Of a stretch of 64,000 nt of DNA, positions 28,372 through 36,979 are shown piece after piece. This stretch comes from an uncultured Eggerthella sp. (GTDB lineage Bacteria; Actinomycetota; Coriobacteriia; Coriobacteriales; Eggerthellaceae). Numbering within the stretch: the first letter of the stretch is position 1; each line of letters starts with the position of its first letter. The position numbers were made by a program, and so were the translations under genes. Under the pieces are notes generated by a model. That model was not told where the DNA came from, did not search any database, and was given only the letters and a program-made list of their open reading frames with translations. The stretch lies in assembly GCA_937998355.1 (NCBI GenBank), contig CALLDI010000001.1, positions 168,436-232,435 of the forward strand, written 5' to 3'.

Positions 28372-30882
28372 ATGAGCCATATCGAACTTCTCGCCCCTGC
28401 GGGCAATATGACCTGCCTCCATGCCGCGGTCAGCGCTGGCGCTGATGCGGTCTACCTGGGGGCGTCGAGCTTCAATGCACGTAGGAACGCGGACAATTTC
28501 ACCATCGAAACATTGCGCGAAGCGTGCGACTATGCGCATCTTCGCGGCGTGAAGGTCTACCTGACGGTCAACACCATCATCCTTCCTTCTGAGATATGGG
28601 ACGCGCTCGAACTAGTGCGGCAAGCCTACCGTGCAGGCGTCGATGCGTTCATCGTGCAGGATATCGGATTGGCGCAAGAGATCGCGCGTACCATTCCTGA
28701 AACGCGCGTTCATATCTCGACGCAGATGAATACGCATACTAAGGACGCGATCGTGGCAGAAGCGGCGCTCGGCGCCAAGCGCGTCACGCTCGCACGTGAA
28801 TTGTCGCTCGCCGAGCTTGCGGATCTGAGCCATTTCGCTGCGGAGCTTGGCATGGAGACCGAATGTTTCGCCCATGGAGCGTTGTGCGTGTGCTATTCGG
28901 GCCAGTGTTTCATGTCTTCGATGGTGGGCGGTCGCTCGGCGAATCGTGGCATGTGCGCGCAAGCGTGCCGACTACCGTACGAACTCCGCAACAAAGCTTT
29001 GCGCAAGCCGCTCGATACGCCAGGTGATCATTTGCTCTCACCGAAAGACCTGTGTACCGCCGAGATCATCCCTGAGCTCATTCACGCGGGGGTATCGTCG
29101 CTCAAGATCGAGGGGCGCATGAAGTCTCCCGAATACGTGAGTTCTGTCACGCGCGTATATCGCGGCATCCTCGATCGTTTCTACGCGTGGGCTCGAGCAC
29201 AGCTCGCCGATGGCGTTTCGGAGGCCGACTTCGACTGGAAGAGTGCGCCTCGTGCAACAGAGGAGGATCTGCAAGAGCTCTCCGATGCGTTCTCCCGCGG
29301 TTTCACCACGGCGTATCTCGAGGAAGAGCGTGGCAATGAGATGATGGGGTACGGGCGGCCGAATAATCGTGGAAGCTTCGCCGGCCGTATCGTGAACGTG
29401 AAGGGGAATCGCATCGAGATCGATCCGACGCTTCGGCTGATCGAAGGCGACGTGATCGAATTCTGGACCAGCAAGGGCCACATCATTCACACCGTCGATG
29501 CTCTGAAGAACCTTCCGAACGGACATGTCGTCGTCAGCGTGGATAAGCCGCTCGGCAAGGGTGATCGTGTCTTTCGCGTGCGCAGCGCGGAGGCAGTGTT
29601 TCATGATAGCGACGCCGAGCCCCGTATCGCGATCAATGCTCAGGTGAAGATGCGCATCGGTGAGCCGCTTTCGATCACGTTCTCCACAACCGATCCATGG
29701 ATCGCTCGAGGTGCGGGCTCTCTTGAAGATGCGGGTGACAAGATGGTCTCGGTCACCGTTCAAGGCGATGAGGTCGAAGCCGCTCGAACGAAAGCCGTCA
29801 CGACCGAAGAAGTGATAGAGCACATCGATCGCCTCGGGTCGACTCCTTTCGTGCTGAAGGGCATCGAGGTAGAACTCGATGAGGGCGTTGGCATCGGATT
29901 CTCCGCCCTGCACAAGTTGCGTGCGAAGGCGTGCGAACAGCTCGTAGCGGTCCTACTCTCGCCTTTCCATGATCGCATGCTCGAGAGAGCGCCTTCGCGC
30001 GTCTACGATCCGCGCATTCGTAAGGGATCTTGTAAGGTCGCGGTGCTCGCTACGAATCCAGCGTGCGCTCGTGCTGCTAAACGTGCAGGTGCCGATCTGA
30101 TCTACGTACCTGTTCAGAACTATCGTCGTGGCGAAGCGGTCATCGCGGGGCAGCTTTCGACCACGGCCGAACAAGCGGGCTATCCTAAGCAATGCATTCC
30201 TGTCATGCCCGTGGTCGCGCACGATGGGGATGAACAGCGTCGCAACGGCTTCGACATCTGGAAGCGCGTGAAAGAAGCGAAGCCAGTCATGGTGCAGAAT
30301 CTAGGGCAGATCGTTCATGCGACCGAACTTGGCGCGCAGATCGAGGTCGGTCCTTTCTTGCCTATCACGAATCGCCTCGATCTTCAGGTCGCGCATGATC
30401 TTGGTGCTCAGCGCATCTGGCTTTCGCCTGAGCTCACGCTTCGACAGATCGAAGAACTTGGAGAGGTGAGTCCTGTTCCGCTCGGGTTCACCATCATGGG
30501 ATACACTGAGCTCATGGTGACCGAGCATTGTTTGCTCATGAGCCAGGGACCTTGCAATGAAGATTGCGCGAATTGCGCGCGTCGTAAGAGCCCACATCAT
30601 CTGAAGGATCGTAAAGGCTACGAGTTGCCCGTCATCACCGATGTGCTCGGTCGGAGCCATCTTTATAACGCTGTTGAACTCGACGTCGCGCATGCGGCGC
30701 CGGATCTGATCGCTGCAGGTATTTCGACATTCATGGTCGATACGACGCTCATGAATGTCGACCAGGTCTCCAAGAAGGTCGCGCGTGCTGTACGCGCTCG
30801 CGATATCGCGCTCAAGAGCGGTGATAAGGTGTCGCGCGCTGAGGGAACCACCACTGGTCATCTTTTCCGCGGAGTGAATTAA
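28372..30882 (+). CDS. U32 family protein (RlhA/collagenase-like) with DUF3656-type region
   Basis: This 836 aa protein begins LLAPAG, the usual U32 start, with the ATG at 28372 preceded by AGAGGAATATGTT. The U32 hallmark runs over about residues 162-200: ECFAHGALCVCYSGQCF, then GRSANRGMCAQACRLPYEL, with four conserved cysteines suited to an iron-sulfur centre. The middle part (about 370-560) resembles DUF3656, and the last third contains a second barrel-like segment ending in another cysteine group, CNEDCANCARR. Large U32 proteins of this kind include RlhA, which hydroxylates a cytidine of 23S rRNA; older annotation calls them peptidases. RNA modification is the more likely role, but the substrate is not shown by sequence. 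Confidence 0.88.
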   Translation: MSHIELLAPAGNMTCLHAAVSAGADAVYLGASSFNARRNADNFTIETLREACDYAHLRGVKVYLTVNTIILPSEIWDALELVRQAYRAGVDAFIVQDIGLAQEIARTIPETRVHISTQMNTHTKDAIVAEAALGAKRVTLARELSLAELADLSHFAAELGMETECFAHGALCVCYSGQCFMSSMVGGRSANRGMCAQACRLPYELRNKALRKPLDTPGDHLLSPKDLCTAEIIPELIHAGVSSLKIEGRMKSPEYVSSVTRVYRGILDRFYAWARAQLADGVSEADFDWKSAPRATEEDLQELSDAFSRGFTTAYLEEERGNEMMGYGRPNNRGSFAGRIVNVKGNRIEIDPTLRLIEGDVIEFWTSKGHIIHTVDALKNLPNGHVVVSVDKPLGKGDRVFRVRSAEAVFHDSDAEPRIAINAQVKMRIGEPLSITFSTTDPWIARGAGSLEDAGDKMVSVTVQGDEVEAARTKAVTTEEVIEHIDRLGSTPFVLKGIEVELDEGVGIGFSALHKLRAKACEQLVAVLLSPFHDRMLERAPSRVYDPRIRKGSCKVAVLATNPACARAAKRAGADLIYVPVQNYRRGEAVIAGQLSTTAEQAGYPKQCIPVMPVVAHDGDEQRRNGFDIWKRVKEAKPVMVQNLGQIVHATELGAQIEVGPFLPITNRLDLQVAHDLGAQRIWLSPELTLRQIEELGEVSPVPLGFTIMGYTELMVTEHCLLMSQGPCNEDCANCARRKSPHHLKDRKGYELPVITDVLGRSHLYNAVELDVAHAAPDLIAAGISTFMVDTTLMNVDQVSKKVARAVRARDIALKSGDKVSRAEGTTTGHLFRGVN

Positions 30883-30888
30883 GTCGGG

Positions 30889-30918
30889 TTGTTCGCATTT
30901 CTTGAAATGCGCTATAAT
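30889..30918 (+). promoter_or_regulatory. Promoter of tRNA-Gln
   Basis: TTGTTC at 30889-30894 and TATAAT at 30913-30918 with an 18-base spacer make a good vegetative promoter 64 bases before the tRNA. The spacer itself contains an 18-bp dyad (CGCATTTC-TT-GAAATGCG at 30894-30911). Confidence 0.7.
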
Positions 30919-30981
30919 CTTGACCTTGCAAGGTCGCTATCGCTTGCGTTCAATTCGAGCAAGACCTTGTCGTTTCGAAAC

Positions 30982-31055
30982 TGGGCCATCGTCCAATGGT
31001 AGGACTCTGGTTTTTGGTACCAGCTATGTAGGTTCGAATCCTGCTGGCCCAGCCA
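30982..31055 (+). tRNA. tRNA-Gln (anticodon TTG)
   Basis: The cloverleaf is complete. The acceptor stem is TGGGCCA with TGGCCCA; the D-arm is GTCC-loop-GGAC; the anticodon arm is CTGGT, loop TTTTGGT, ACCAG, giving anticodon TTG for CAA/CAG glutamine codons; the T-arm is GTAGG-TTCGAAT-CCTGC. The discriminator G and CCA end are encoded. It stands alone, with its own promoter upstream. Confidence 0.97.
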
Positions 31056-31145
31056 TTTCGATCTTCCAACCCATCATCTTCACGCTCCAAGCCTCCTTCT
31101 TCGCGCGGCGTTGCCCGCTCAGTCGGCTTTCGTGCGAATCTGACC

Positions 31146-32093
31146 TTAGTACACGTAGCGATCAGTGTAATTGCTGCCGTCTCCGACCGTATCGCCTGCG
31201 CCATTCGCAGCGAACGTCAGGTCGACTCGAGTCCAGTCACGGGGATTCACTGTGAAAGAGACCGCTTTCCAACTGCCGTCGATCCATACCATATTCCAAG
31301 CATGATAGACACCGTCGGGAGAGACGTAGCCAGTCACGATCTTGCAGGGAATTCCGAGACTGCGTAACATCGCGGCGGCGAGCGACGCGTAGTCGAAGCA
31401 TATGCCCTTTTGGGTCTTCAGCGTTTCATCGGGATTCGGGATGTAGCCAGATTTACCGCTCAACTGATCTGCTTTCGCGTTGTCGTAAACGACGTTGTTC
31501 TCGATCCATTCATAGATCATGCGAAGTGCATCGCCTTGATTCTTCGCATCGCGCGTCAGTTCTTTGGCTTTCGAAACGACCGCGCTATTGGCATCGTATT
31601 CGCAGAAGATGTTAGGAACCAGATAAGGTGCTCGTTCGCTTTCTATTTGCGCGTTCACGCTCGTGGAATAGAGTTCGGCATAACGCGATCCGCTCGTGTT
31701 CTGCATCACCGATACGGTATAAGATCCGCTACCCATATCGAGCGGCACGATGATGGGCGTTCCGTCGGAGGGCATATCGTAATTCATATTCTGCCCATTC
31801 TTGCTCACCTGCAATTTGAGCCTGCTGCCCGAGGTCGCGGCAGCTCCGACATACCCTTTCGACGCTGACGAGACATCGATGAATGCATTATTCGCGCCCG
31901 AAGCAGCAGCAGAGTCGAATGTTGACAGCTCGACTTGGGCGGGAGGAGAGAAGGGGTCGCCGCTCGTATCGTCGGACGAACCACTGCTCGATGAAGAGCT
32001 ACCCCCGCATCCCGTTAAGGCGAACGAGCAGAGAGCGCAGGCCGCCAGCAATGCTGCGAAGCCGAGCGAGAATATGGAGCGCTTGCCCTCCAC
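31146..32093 (-). CDS. Transglutaminase-like domain lipoprotein
   Basis: This is a surface lipoprotein with a transglutaminase/protease-like domain. I start it at GTG 32093 (AAAGAAGG 8 bases upstream), which gives a clean signal peptide, MEGKRSIFSLGFAALLAAC, ending in the lipobox LTGC; a longer reading to 32141 buries that signal. A serine-rich linker follows, then a beta-rich region, then the transglutaminase core with C232 in KGICFDYASL and H264 in VYHAWNMVW. The third triad residue is usually Asp in a VD-x-T motif, but here the place reads VSFT, so the triad may be incomplete or use the later NPRDW aspartate. Length is 315 aa. It may process or cross-link envelope proteins. Confidence 0.85.
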   Translation of the reverse strand: MEGKRSIFSLGFAALLAACALCSFALTGCGGSSSSSSGSSDDTSGDPFSPPAQVELSTFDSAAASGANNAFIDVSSASKGYVGAAATSGSRLKLQVSKNGQNMNYDMPSDGTPIIVPLDMGSGSYTVSVMQNTSGSRYAELYSTSVNAQIESERAPYLVPNIFCEYDANSAVVSKAKELTRDAKNQGDALRMIYEWIENNVVYDNAKADQLSGKSGYIPNPDETLKTQKGICFDYASLAAAMLRSLGIPCKIVTGYVSPDGVYHAWNMVWIDGSWKAVSFTVNPRDWTRVDLTFAANGAGDTVGDGSNYTDRYVY

Positions 32094-32437
32094 GGTGGTG
32101 GCCTTCTTTCCGTATACGAGATCGATCGATGCTCCGAGCATGATCGTGGTGAGCCATATGAATGAGGCGAATATGGCCTAATCGAATCATTATACCGAGC
32201 GAGCGATCAAAGCGAAAGCAGGCGCTCTCGCATCCCTCAACATCCTGAAAAAGAGCATCTTATCTTGCATTTTGGAAGAGAAAACGCTCGATCATGAGGT
32301 AATTTTCAGCGTATCACGGTACAATGGGAAGAATGATCTTTCGATAGACAGATGAAGTCCCCGAACCTTCGTCTCGGGTCGAAGAAAATGCAGCCTTGAG
32401 TTGCGATCGTTGTTAGAACGAGATAGGAGCGAACACC
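32094..32437. promoter_or_regulatory. Divergent intergenic region before the pilus locus
   Basis: This 344-bp stretch separates the transglutaminase-like lipoprotein from pilC. I see no gene in it. A -10-like TACAAT lies at 32320-32325 reading toward pilC, without a clear -35. The leader between it and pilC has a small CCCGAA/TCGGG hairpin. No recognisable riboswitch class was seen. Confidence 0.35.
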
Positions 32438-33490
32438 ATGGCACAGCGTTTAGCGGATAGTGCTGCAGTCAGTGTTTTTTGCGATAGCATCGCCCTCATG
32501 CTTTCGGTCGGCATCCAGACCGATGAAGCGGTCCATATGCTCTCTGAAGACATGGAGGATACGTCTTTCGGAAAGACGTGCAAGCAGATCTACCGCAGCC
32601 TCATCGCAGGAAAGGACCTTGCGCAGTCCATGAGGGACACGGGAGCATTCCCGCGCTATGCGACCGACATGGTCGCGGTAGGCGAGCGCTCGGGTCACCT
32701 TGAAGATGTCTTGCGCAGTTTGAGCGTTTACTACAGCGAGGAATCGCGCTTGTTCACTAAGATCGCGTCGAGCATCGGGTATCCGACTGCGTTGCTCTGC
32801 ATCATGAGCGTCATCTTGCTCTTCGCGGTCATCGTCATCCTTCCCGTATTCATCAGCGTGTATGAACGCCTCTCTGGATCGCTCACGACGGGCTCGTTCA
32901 ATGAGGTCAGCGTTGCGATCGGTATCGGATGGGTGGCGCTCATCGTCACACTGGTCTGCGCTATCGTCTTCCTCGTTGCCACCATCATGACCCGTTTCTC
33001 GAATGGTCGCCAGTCTTTGCTGAAGCTCTTCGAGAAGCTGCCGCTCACGAAATCCGCGATGTACGAATTGGCGCTCTCGCGTTTCGTCTCGGCGTTAGCT
33101 ATCTACGTCGCTTCTGGCCTCAATACTGACGAGGCCATGAACGCATCGCTCGCCACTATCACGCATGATCGACTGCAGGAAAACGTTTCCAAAGCCTACG
33201 ATCTTATGATCGATAGCGAAAATCCGCGCAGCATCGTGCAAGCGGTCAGCGAGGTCGAGCTCTTCGATCCCGTATACATTCGTATGCTCACGGTCGCATC
33301 GCGCTCGGGCAGTCTTGACGGCATCCTCATCCAGCTTGCTTCGCTGTTCTTCAATGAGGCGATCTCTGATATCGATGGCGTCATCGATAGCGTCGAGCCC
33401 ATCATGGCCGCATTCCTCACCGTTGCGGTGGGTGCAACACTCATTTCGGTGATGTTGCCGCTCATCGGTGTGATGGGATCGATCGGCTAG
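32438..33490 (+). CDS. Type IV pilus/type II secretion inner membrane platform protein (PilC/GspF)
   Basis: PilC-type proteins are the membrane platform on which the pilus ATPases act. This 350 aa protein has two GspF domains: the first (about 5-125) with AGKDLAQSMRDTGAFPRYATDMVAVGERSG, the second (about 210-335) with ALSRFVSALAIYVASGLNTDEAM and VASRSGSLDGIL. Three long hydrophobic segments (about 118-140, 165-190, 318-345) match the family topology. The ATG follows GATAGGAGCGAACACC. It leads an operon with four small single-helix proteins and pilT; gaps are 31 bp or overlaps until pilT. Confidence 0.93.
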   Translation: MAQRLADSAAVSVFCDSIALMLSVGIQTDEAVHMLSEDMEDTSFGKTCKQIYRSLIAGKDLAQSMRDTGAFPRYATDMVAVGERSGHLEDVLRSLSVYYSEESRLFTKIASSIGYPTALLCIMSVILLFAVIVILPVFISVYERLSGSLTTGSFNEVSVAIGIGWVALIVTLVCAIVFLVATIMTRFSNGRQSLLKLFEKLPLTKSAMYELALSRFVSALAIYVASGLNTDEAMNASLATITHDRLQENVSKAYDLMIDSENPRSIVQAVSEVELFDPVYIRMLTVASRSGSLDGILIQLASLFFNEAISDIDGVIDSVEPIMAAFLTVAVGATLISVMLPLIGVMGSIG

Positions 33491-33521
33491 CAAGAGCGCG
33501 ACGACACGGAAAGGCGTTCGG

Positions 33522-33848
33522 GTGTACACGGAACCGACACAGCAACAACGAACGAGAACGCGCAGGGTCATCGTCTGCGCGGTCGTCGCTGTGTGCGCGC
33601 TCATGATCGTGCTCGTCATCGCGCTCGATCATATCTTCGCGAATGCGAAGGACCAAGGCGCTGCCTCCATCCGCAATACGATCCTCAATTCGGCCATGCA
33701 GTGCGCTGCTATCGAAGGCTCGTTTCCGACGAATCTCGCTTATCTTGAAGAGAATTACGACTTGCGTATCAATCACGATGATTACGTGGTCATCTATGAA
33801 GTGCTCGCGAGCAATACGGTCCCAAGCGTCGTGGTGATGCCTCGATGA
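33522..33848 (+). CDS. Pilin-like small membrane protein 1
   Basis: This 108 aa protein starts with GTG at 33522 (GGAAAGG upstream) and has an N-terminal polar segment, one hydrophobic helix (about 16-37) and a short extracellular-type domain with NSAMQCAAIEGSFPTNLAYLEENY, which resembles the helix-to-globular transition of type IV pilins. The canonical prepilin cleavage site (G followed by a hydrophobic residue and E at +5) is absent. It overlaps the next gene by 4 bases (ATGA). I infer a minor pilin or pilus assembly role from its operon. Confidence 0.7.
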   Translation: MYTEPTQQQRTRTRRVIVCAVVAVCALMIVLVIALDHIFANAKDQGAASIRNTILNSAMQCAAIEGSFPTNLAYLEENYDLRINHDDYVVIYEVLASNTVPSVVVMPR

Positions 33849-34456
33849 AGCGCTCGGCCAGAAATAGCACCATCGCGCTCCCACGTCTGTCTAATGGTGA
33901 TGCAAGCTCTAAGAGCTTCGTGCTGCAGGATGCGGCCGATCAGCAGCGCGGCGTGTTCACTCCTTCTGCATTGCGCGATCATAAGGCTCCTATGAGCATG
34001 TCAACGAACCGTGCATTCGCTGCGGTGCTCTTCGGTTTGTTCATCATCATGCTGCTCATCTCCTTTTTGGTGGGCATCAATGTCTATCAGGCGCTCAACA
34101 CCATGGCTGCGAGCGAGAGCACGGAGCGTCTCGAGCAGTCATTCCTCGCGAACACCATCCATACGAATGATATATATGATGCGGTTCTGGTAGGCGAAGG
34201 CCCTGAAGGCGATGCGTTGGTCCTGCGTGAATCGGTCGATGGGGCTGGAAGCTATGAGACGCGCATCTATGCATTCAACGGTTCGATCCTGCAGGAGTAT
34301 GCGCTCGAAGGAAGCGAATATGCTCCCGAGAAAGCCATCACGCTCTTCGATTCCGACCTGTTCGATTTCACGTACGAGAACGGTCTGCTCACTATTCGCA
34401 CCGATAGCGGCAGCGTCGATGTGGCGTTGCGCAGCGCGGAAGGGGGTCGTTCATGA
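33845..34456 (+). CDS. DUF4860-like pilus-locus protein
   Basis: This 203 aa protein has a cytoplasmic N-terminus of about 55 residues, one membrane helix (about 57-80, AFAAVLFGLFIIMLLISFLV) and an outer domain rich in beta strands (ETRIYAFNGSILQEYALEG). The layout after the helix (NVYQALNTMAASES) resembles DUF4860 proteins, which I associate with pilus loci of Coriobacteriia. An internal start at MSMSTNRAF (about codon 50) would remove most of the cytoplasmic part and bring the helix to the N-terminus as in pilins. It overlaps both neighbours by 4 bases, indicating tight coupling. Confidence 0.7.
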   Translation: MKRSARNSTIALPRLSNGDASSKSFVLQDAADQQRGVFTPSALRDHKAPMSMSTNRAFAAVLFGLFIIMLLISFLVGINVYQALNTMAASESTERLEQSFLANTIHTNDIYDAVLVGEGPEGDALVLRESVDGAGSYETRIYAFNGSILQEYALEGSEYAPEKAITLFDSDLFDFTYENGLLTIRTDSGSVDVALRSAEGGRS

Positions 34457-34869
34457 AGCCGCTCTTCCGTTCGACCGAGCAGAACCAGACGCATAGCAGA
34501 TCGGGCATAGCGTTCATCATCGAGATGCTCGTGCTGCTCGTTCTGGTGGCGGGCTGTCTCACGGTGCTCATCGAGATGTTCGCCGTCGCCCATCAGCAAG
34601 GCGAAGACAACAACAACACGGTTCAGGCTGTCCATCTTGCTTCGAACGCAGCTGAGCGCTTCAGTGCTGATCCAACAAGCGTTCCTGAAAAAGAGGTCAT
34701 CGACGATCTGGTCGTGTATACCGATGTGGAAAGCGAAGCGCGCTCGACCGGCACGCTCTATACGGCGACCATCGAAGTTTATAGCGCGACCGATCGCAAT
34801 GCACGAACAGGCTCGAAGCCCTTCTACGGGTTGGAGACCGCGCGCTACGTGAGAGCAGGTGATGCGTGA
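34453..34869 (+). CDS. Pilin-like small membrane protein 2
   Basis: This 138 aa protein has an N-terminus closest to a prepilin in this locus: a basic leader ending in SRSG, then IAFIIEMLVLLVLVAGCLTVL. If cleaved after G18, the glutamate is at +6, not the usual +5, so it is a near match to the prepilin peptidase motif. The rest is a helical segment (NTVQAVHLASNAAERF) and a small beta domain. It overlaps the gene before by 4 bases and the gene after by 1 base (TGATG). It is the best candidate for a true pilin in this operon. Confidence 0.72.
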   Translation: MKPLFRSTEQNQTHSRSGIAFIIEMLVLLVLVAGCLTVLIEMFAVAHQQGEDNNNTVQAVHLASNAAERFSADPTSVPEKEVIDDLVVYTDVESEARSTGTLYTATIEVYSATDRNARTGSKPFYGLETARYVRAGDA

Positions 34870-35324
34870 TGGCGAGCAGACAAGGCTCCGTTCGCATCGG
34901 ACCGGTCAGCATCTTGGTCTTGATCATCGTTCTGTGCTTAGCGGTCATGGCGGTGCTCACTGTCACCACCTCGGAGGCGGAAGAGTCCATCACCACGCGC
35001 CAGCGAGATGCGACCACCGCGCTTTATGCTAATGAAGCCGCAGCCCAGGAATTCCTTGCCGATCTGGACAGCAGGCTCGCGCTGGCACGATCCGCGAACA
35101 CCAGTGTGGAAACGGCGCTCGCTTTGCTCGATATTCCGGAAGGATGGACCTATGAAGACGGCGTGCTTACGGTCGCGTTCGTGCAGGACAATGGCAGGCG
35201 ACTCGATATTGAACTCGCTATTCCCAGCACGGCGGGTTATGAAATAATGGCTTGGAGAGCAACGACGGAATGGAGCGAAGAGGACCCCGATAAGGTCTTC
35301 TGGTCGGCTCCGCAAGATCAATAA
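34869..35324 (+). CDS. Pilin-like small membrane protein 3
   Basis: This 151 aa protein starts at ATG 34869, overlapping the previous stop by one base; a GTG three bases earlier is possible. A basic, glycine-containing start (ASRQGSVRIGP) leads into one membrane helix (about 13-35) followed by a long polar helix (TTRQRDATTALYANEAAAQEF) and a small beta domain. This is the shape of a type IV pilin or pseudopilin but with no standard cleavage motif. It ends 38 bp before pilT. Role is inferred from position. Confidence 0.68.
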   Translation: MASRQGSVRIGPVSILVLIIVLCLAVMAVLTVTTSEAEESITTRQRDATTALYANEAAAQEFLADLDSRLALARSANTSVETALALLDIPEGWTYEDGVLTVAFVQDNGRRLDIELAIPSTAGYEIMAWRATTEWSEEDPDKVFWSAPQDQ

Positions 35325-35362
35325 GTTACGATCGAACGTATCGCGAAGGGATAGGAATCACT

Positions 35363-36442
35363 ATGAAGATCCGGGAATTACTGCAAGAGATGGTGGATCA
35401 GAATGCATCCGACATTTTCATCGTCGCGGGTTTGCCGCTCACCTACCAGGTGGAGGGGAGGCAGGTTCGTTGGGATGCGCCGCTCATGCCTTCCGATACG
35501 AGCGAAGTGGTCCATGCGATCTATGGTCTTGCGGGAAGGGATATCGAACCATTCCTGAATTCGCACAATCATGACGACGATTACTCGTTCGCAGTGGCTG
35601 GTCTTGGCCGTTTTCGTGTGAACGTCTTTCGCCAACGCGGTTCACTGTCGGCCATCATCCGCATCATCCCCTTCACGCTGCCGACACCCGAAGACTACAA
35701 CATCCCTGAAGAAGTGATGGCATGCGCTAATTTCGAAAAAGGCCTCGTACTGGTAACGGGTCCTGCTGGTGCGGGCAAGTCGACCACGCTCGCGTGCATG
35801 ATCGATCGTCTGAATCATGAGCGCAGCGGCCATATCATCACCATGGAAGACCCGATCGAATACGTACATCGTCACGATAAGTGCATCGTCACTCAGCGCG
35901 AGATCCCGACAGATATCGCTACTTATTCTGAAGCATTGCGTTCAGCCATGCGCGAATCGCCTGATATCGTGCTCTTGGGTGAGATGCGCGACCAGGATAC
36001 CATCGGTACCGCTGTCACTGCTGCCGAGATGGCGCAGCTCATCTTCTCTACGCTGCACACCACGGGTGGAGCGAACACGGTCGATCGTATCTTGGATGCG
36101 TTTCCTGCTAACCAGCAGCGTCAGATCCGCATGCAGCTTTCCATGGTCTTGCAGGCGGTCGTCAGCCAGCAATTGGTGCCGAGCTTGGACGGTTCGGTCG
36201 TGCCTGCTTTCGAGGTCATGCTCGTCAATCCTGCTATCCGCAACCTCATCCGTGAAGAGAAGACGCATCAGATCGATAGCGTCATCGCGGCGAATGGGGC
36301 TGCAGGTATGCGTACGATGGACCAGAGCTTGTTCGATCTGGTGAAGGAAGGCAAGATCTCGAAGGATATCGCGCTCAAGTACAGCATCCATCAGGAAGCG
36401 CTCGACAAGCGCTTCGCCGCCGAGGGCCTGGTAGGACTTTGA
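35363..36442 (+). CDS. pilT: Type IV pilus twitching ATPase PilT
   Basis: PilT is a hexameric cytoplasmic ATPase that usually powers pilus retraction. The 359 aa protein has an N-terminal PAS-like domain (about 1-100), Walker A GPAGAGKST (133-141), an Asp box (ITMEDPIEYVH), Walker B (SPDIVLLGEMRD), a His box (STLHTTGGANTVDRI) and the PilT-specific C-terminal AIRNLIREEKTHQI. It lacks the extra N-terminal domain of PilB extension ATPases. No PilB is in the operon. The ATG follows GATAGGAATCACT. It is the last gene of the pilus locus; a bidirectional terminator follows. Confidence 0.94.
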   Translation: MKIRELLQEMVDQNASDIFIVAGLPLTYQVEGRQVRWDAPLMPSDTSEVVHAIYGLAGRDIEPFLNSHNHDDDYSFAVAGLGRFRVNVFRQRGSLSAIIRIIPFTLPTPEDYNIPEEVMACANFEKGLVLVTGPAGAGKSTTLACMIDRLNHERSGHIITMEDPIEYVHRHDKCIVTQREIPTDIATYSEALRSAMRESPDIVLLGEMRDQDTIGTAVTAAEMAQLIFSTLHTTGGANTVDRILDAFPANQQRQIRMQLSMVLQAVVSQQLVPSLDGSVVPAFEVMLVNPAIRNLIREEKTHQIDSVIAANGAAGMRTMDQSLFDLVKEGKISKDIALKYSIHQEALDKRFAAEGLVGL

Positions 36443-36536
36443 TCCTGTTTCATCGATAAGCGCTTCGCTGCCTAAGGTATCCAATAGGTTTGCAAGAGTG
36501 GTCGATATGGTCGCTCGCGAAATAATCCATAACGCC

Positions 36537-36566
36537 AAAAAGCCTGGTCGACCGACCAGGCTTTTC
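36537..36566. terminator. Bidirectional terminator after pilT
   Basis: AAAAGCCTGGTCG and CGACCAGGCTTTT form a 13-bp stem with A and T runs at the ends. It lies between pilT and the converging HPt gene. Confidence 0.88.
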
Positions 36567-36601
36567 ATTTGCGATCTTGTAAGAGAAGGTGCGCGAGGCG
36601 A

Positions 36602-36970
36602 CTAGCGGAACATCGCGATGGCATCCGCTACTTTCTTGTATTCTTCCTGAACGGTCGGAAGCAGCATCTTCGCGCGATCGTGATCGCTTGCACGAAGCGC
36701 CTCGGTTATCTCGCTGGCATAGTCGGAAAGGTCGATGAAGCCCATGTCACGCGAAACGCCTTTCAGCGTGTGCGCAGCACGAAATGCCTCATCCCAATTC
36801 TCGTCGGCCATATTGTTCACGAGATTGGTATAGCTCGCGTCATCAGCGAACATGGTGACGAATTTAGCGACACGATCATTCGTGCGCAGGCGTCCGATAA
36901 CACCTGCATAATCACCACCAGCGATCTGGTAGAGAGTCTCGATCACTTCGCTCGGTACTTGCTCTGCCAT
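36602..36970 (-). CDS. Histidine phosphotransfer (HPt) domain protein
   Basis: This 122 aa protein is a single HPt domain, a shuttle in phosphorelays. The phospho-accepting histidine is H67 in AAHTLKGVSRDMG, within a predicted four-helix bundle. The ATG at 36970 has AGGAGG upstream. It starts 9 bases after the response regulator/HD-GYP gene on the same strand, so the two are one operon and probably partners. No histidine kinase is in the window, so the phosphate donor must be elsewhere. It converges on the pilus locus. Confidence 0.92.
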   Translation of the reverse strand: MAEQVPSEVIETLYQIAGGDYAGVIGRLRTNDRVAKFVTMFADDASYTNLVNNMADENWDEAFRAAHTLKGVSRDMGFIDLSDYASEITEALRASDHDRAKMLLPTVQEEYKKVADAIAMFR

Positions 36971-36979
36971 GATGGCCTC

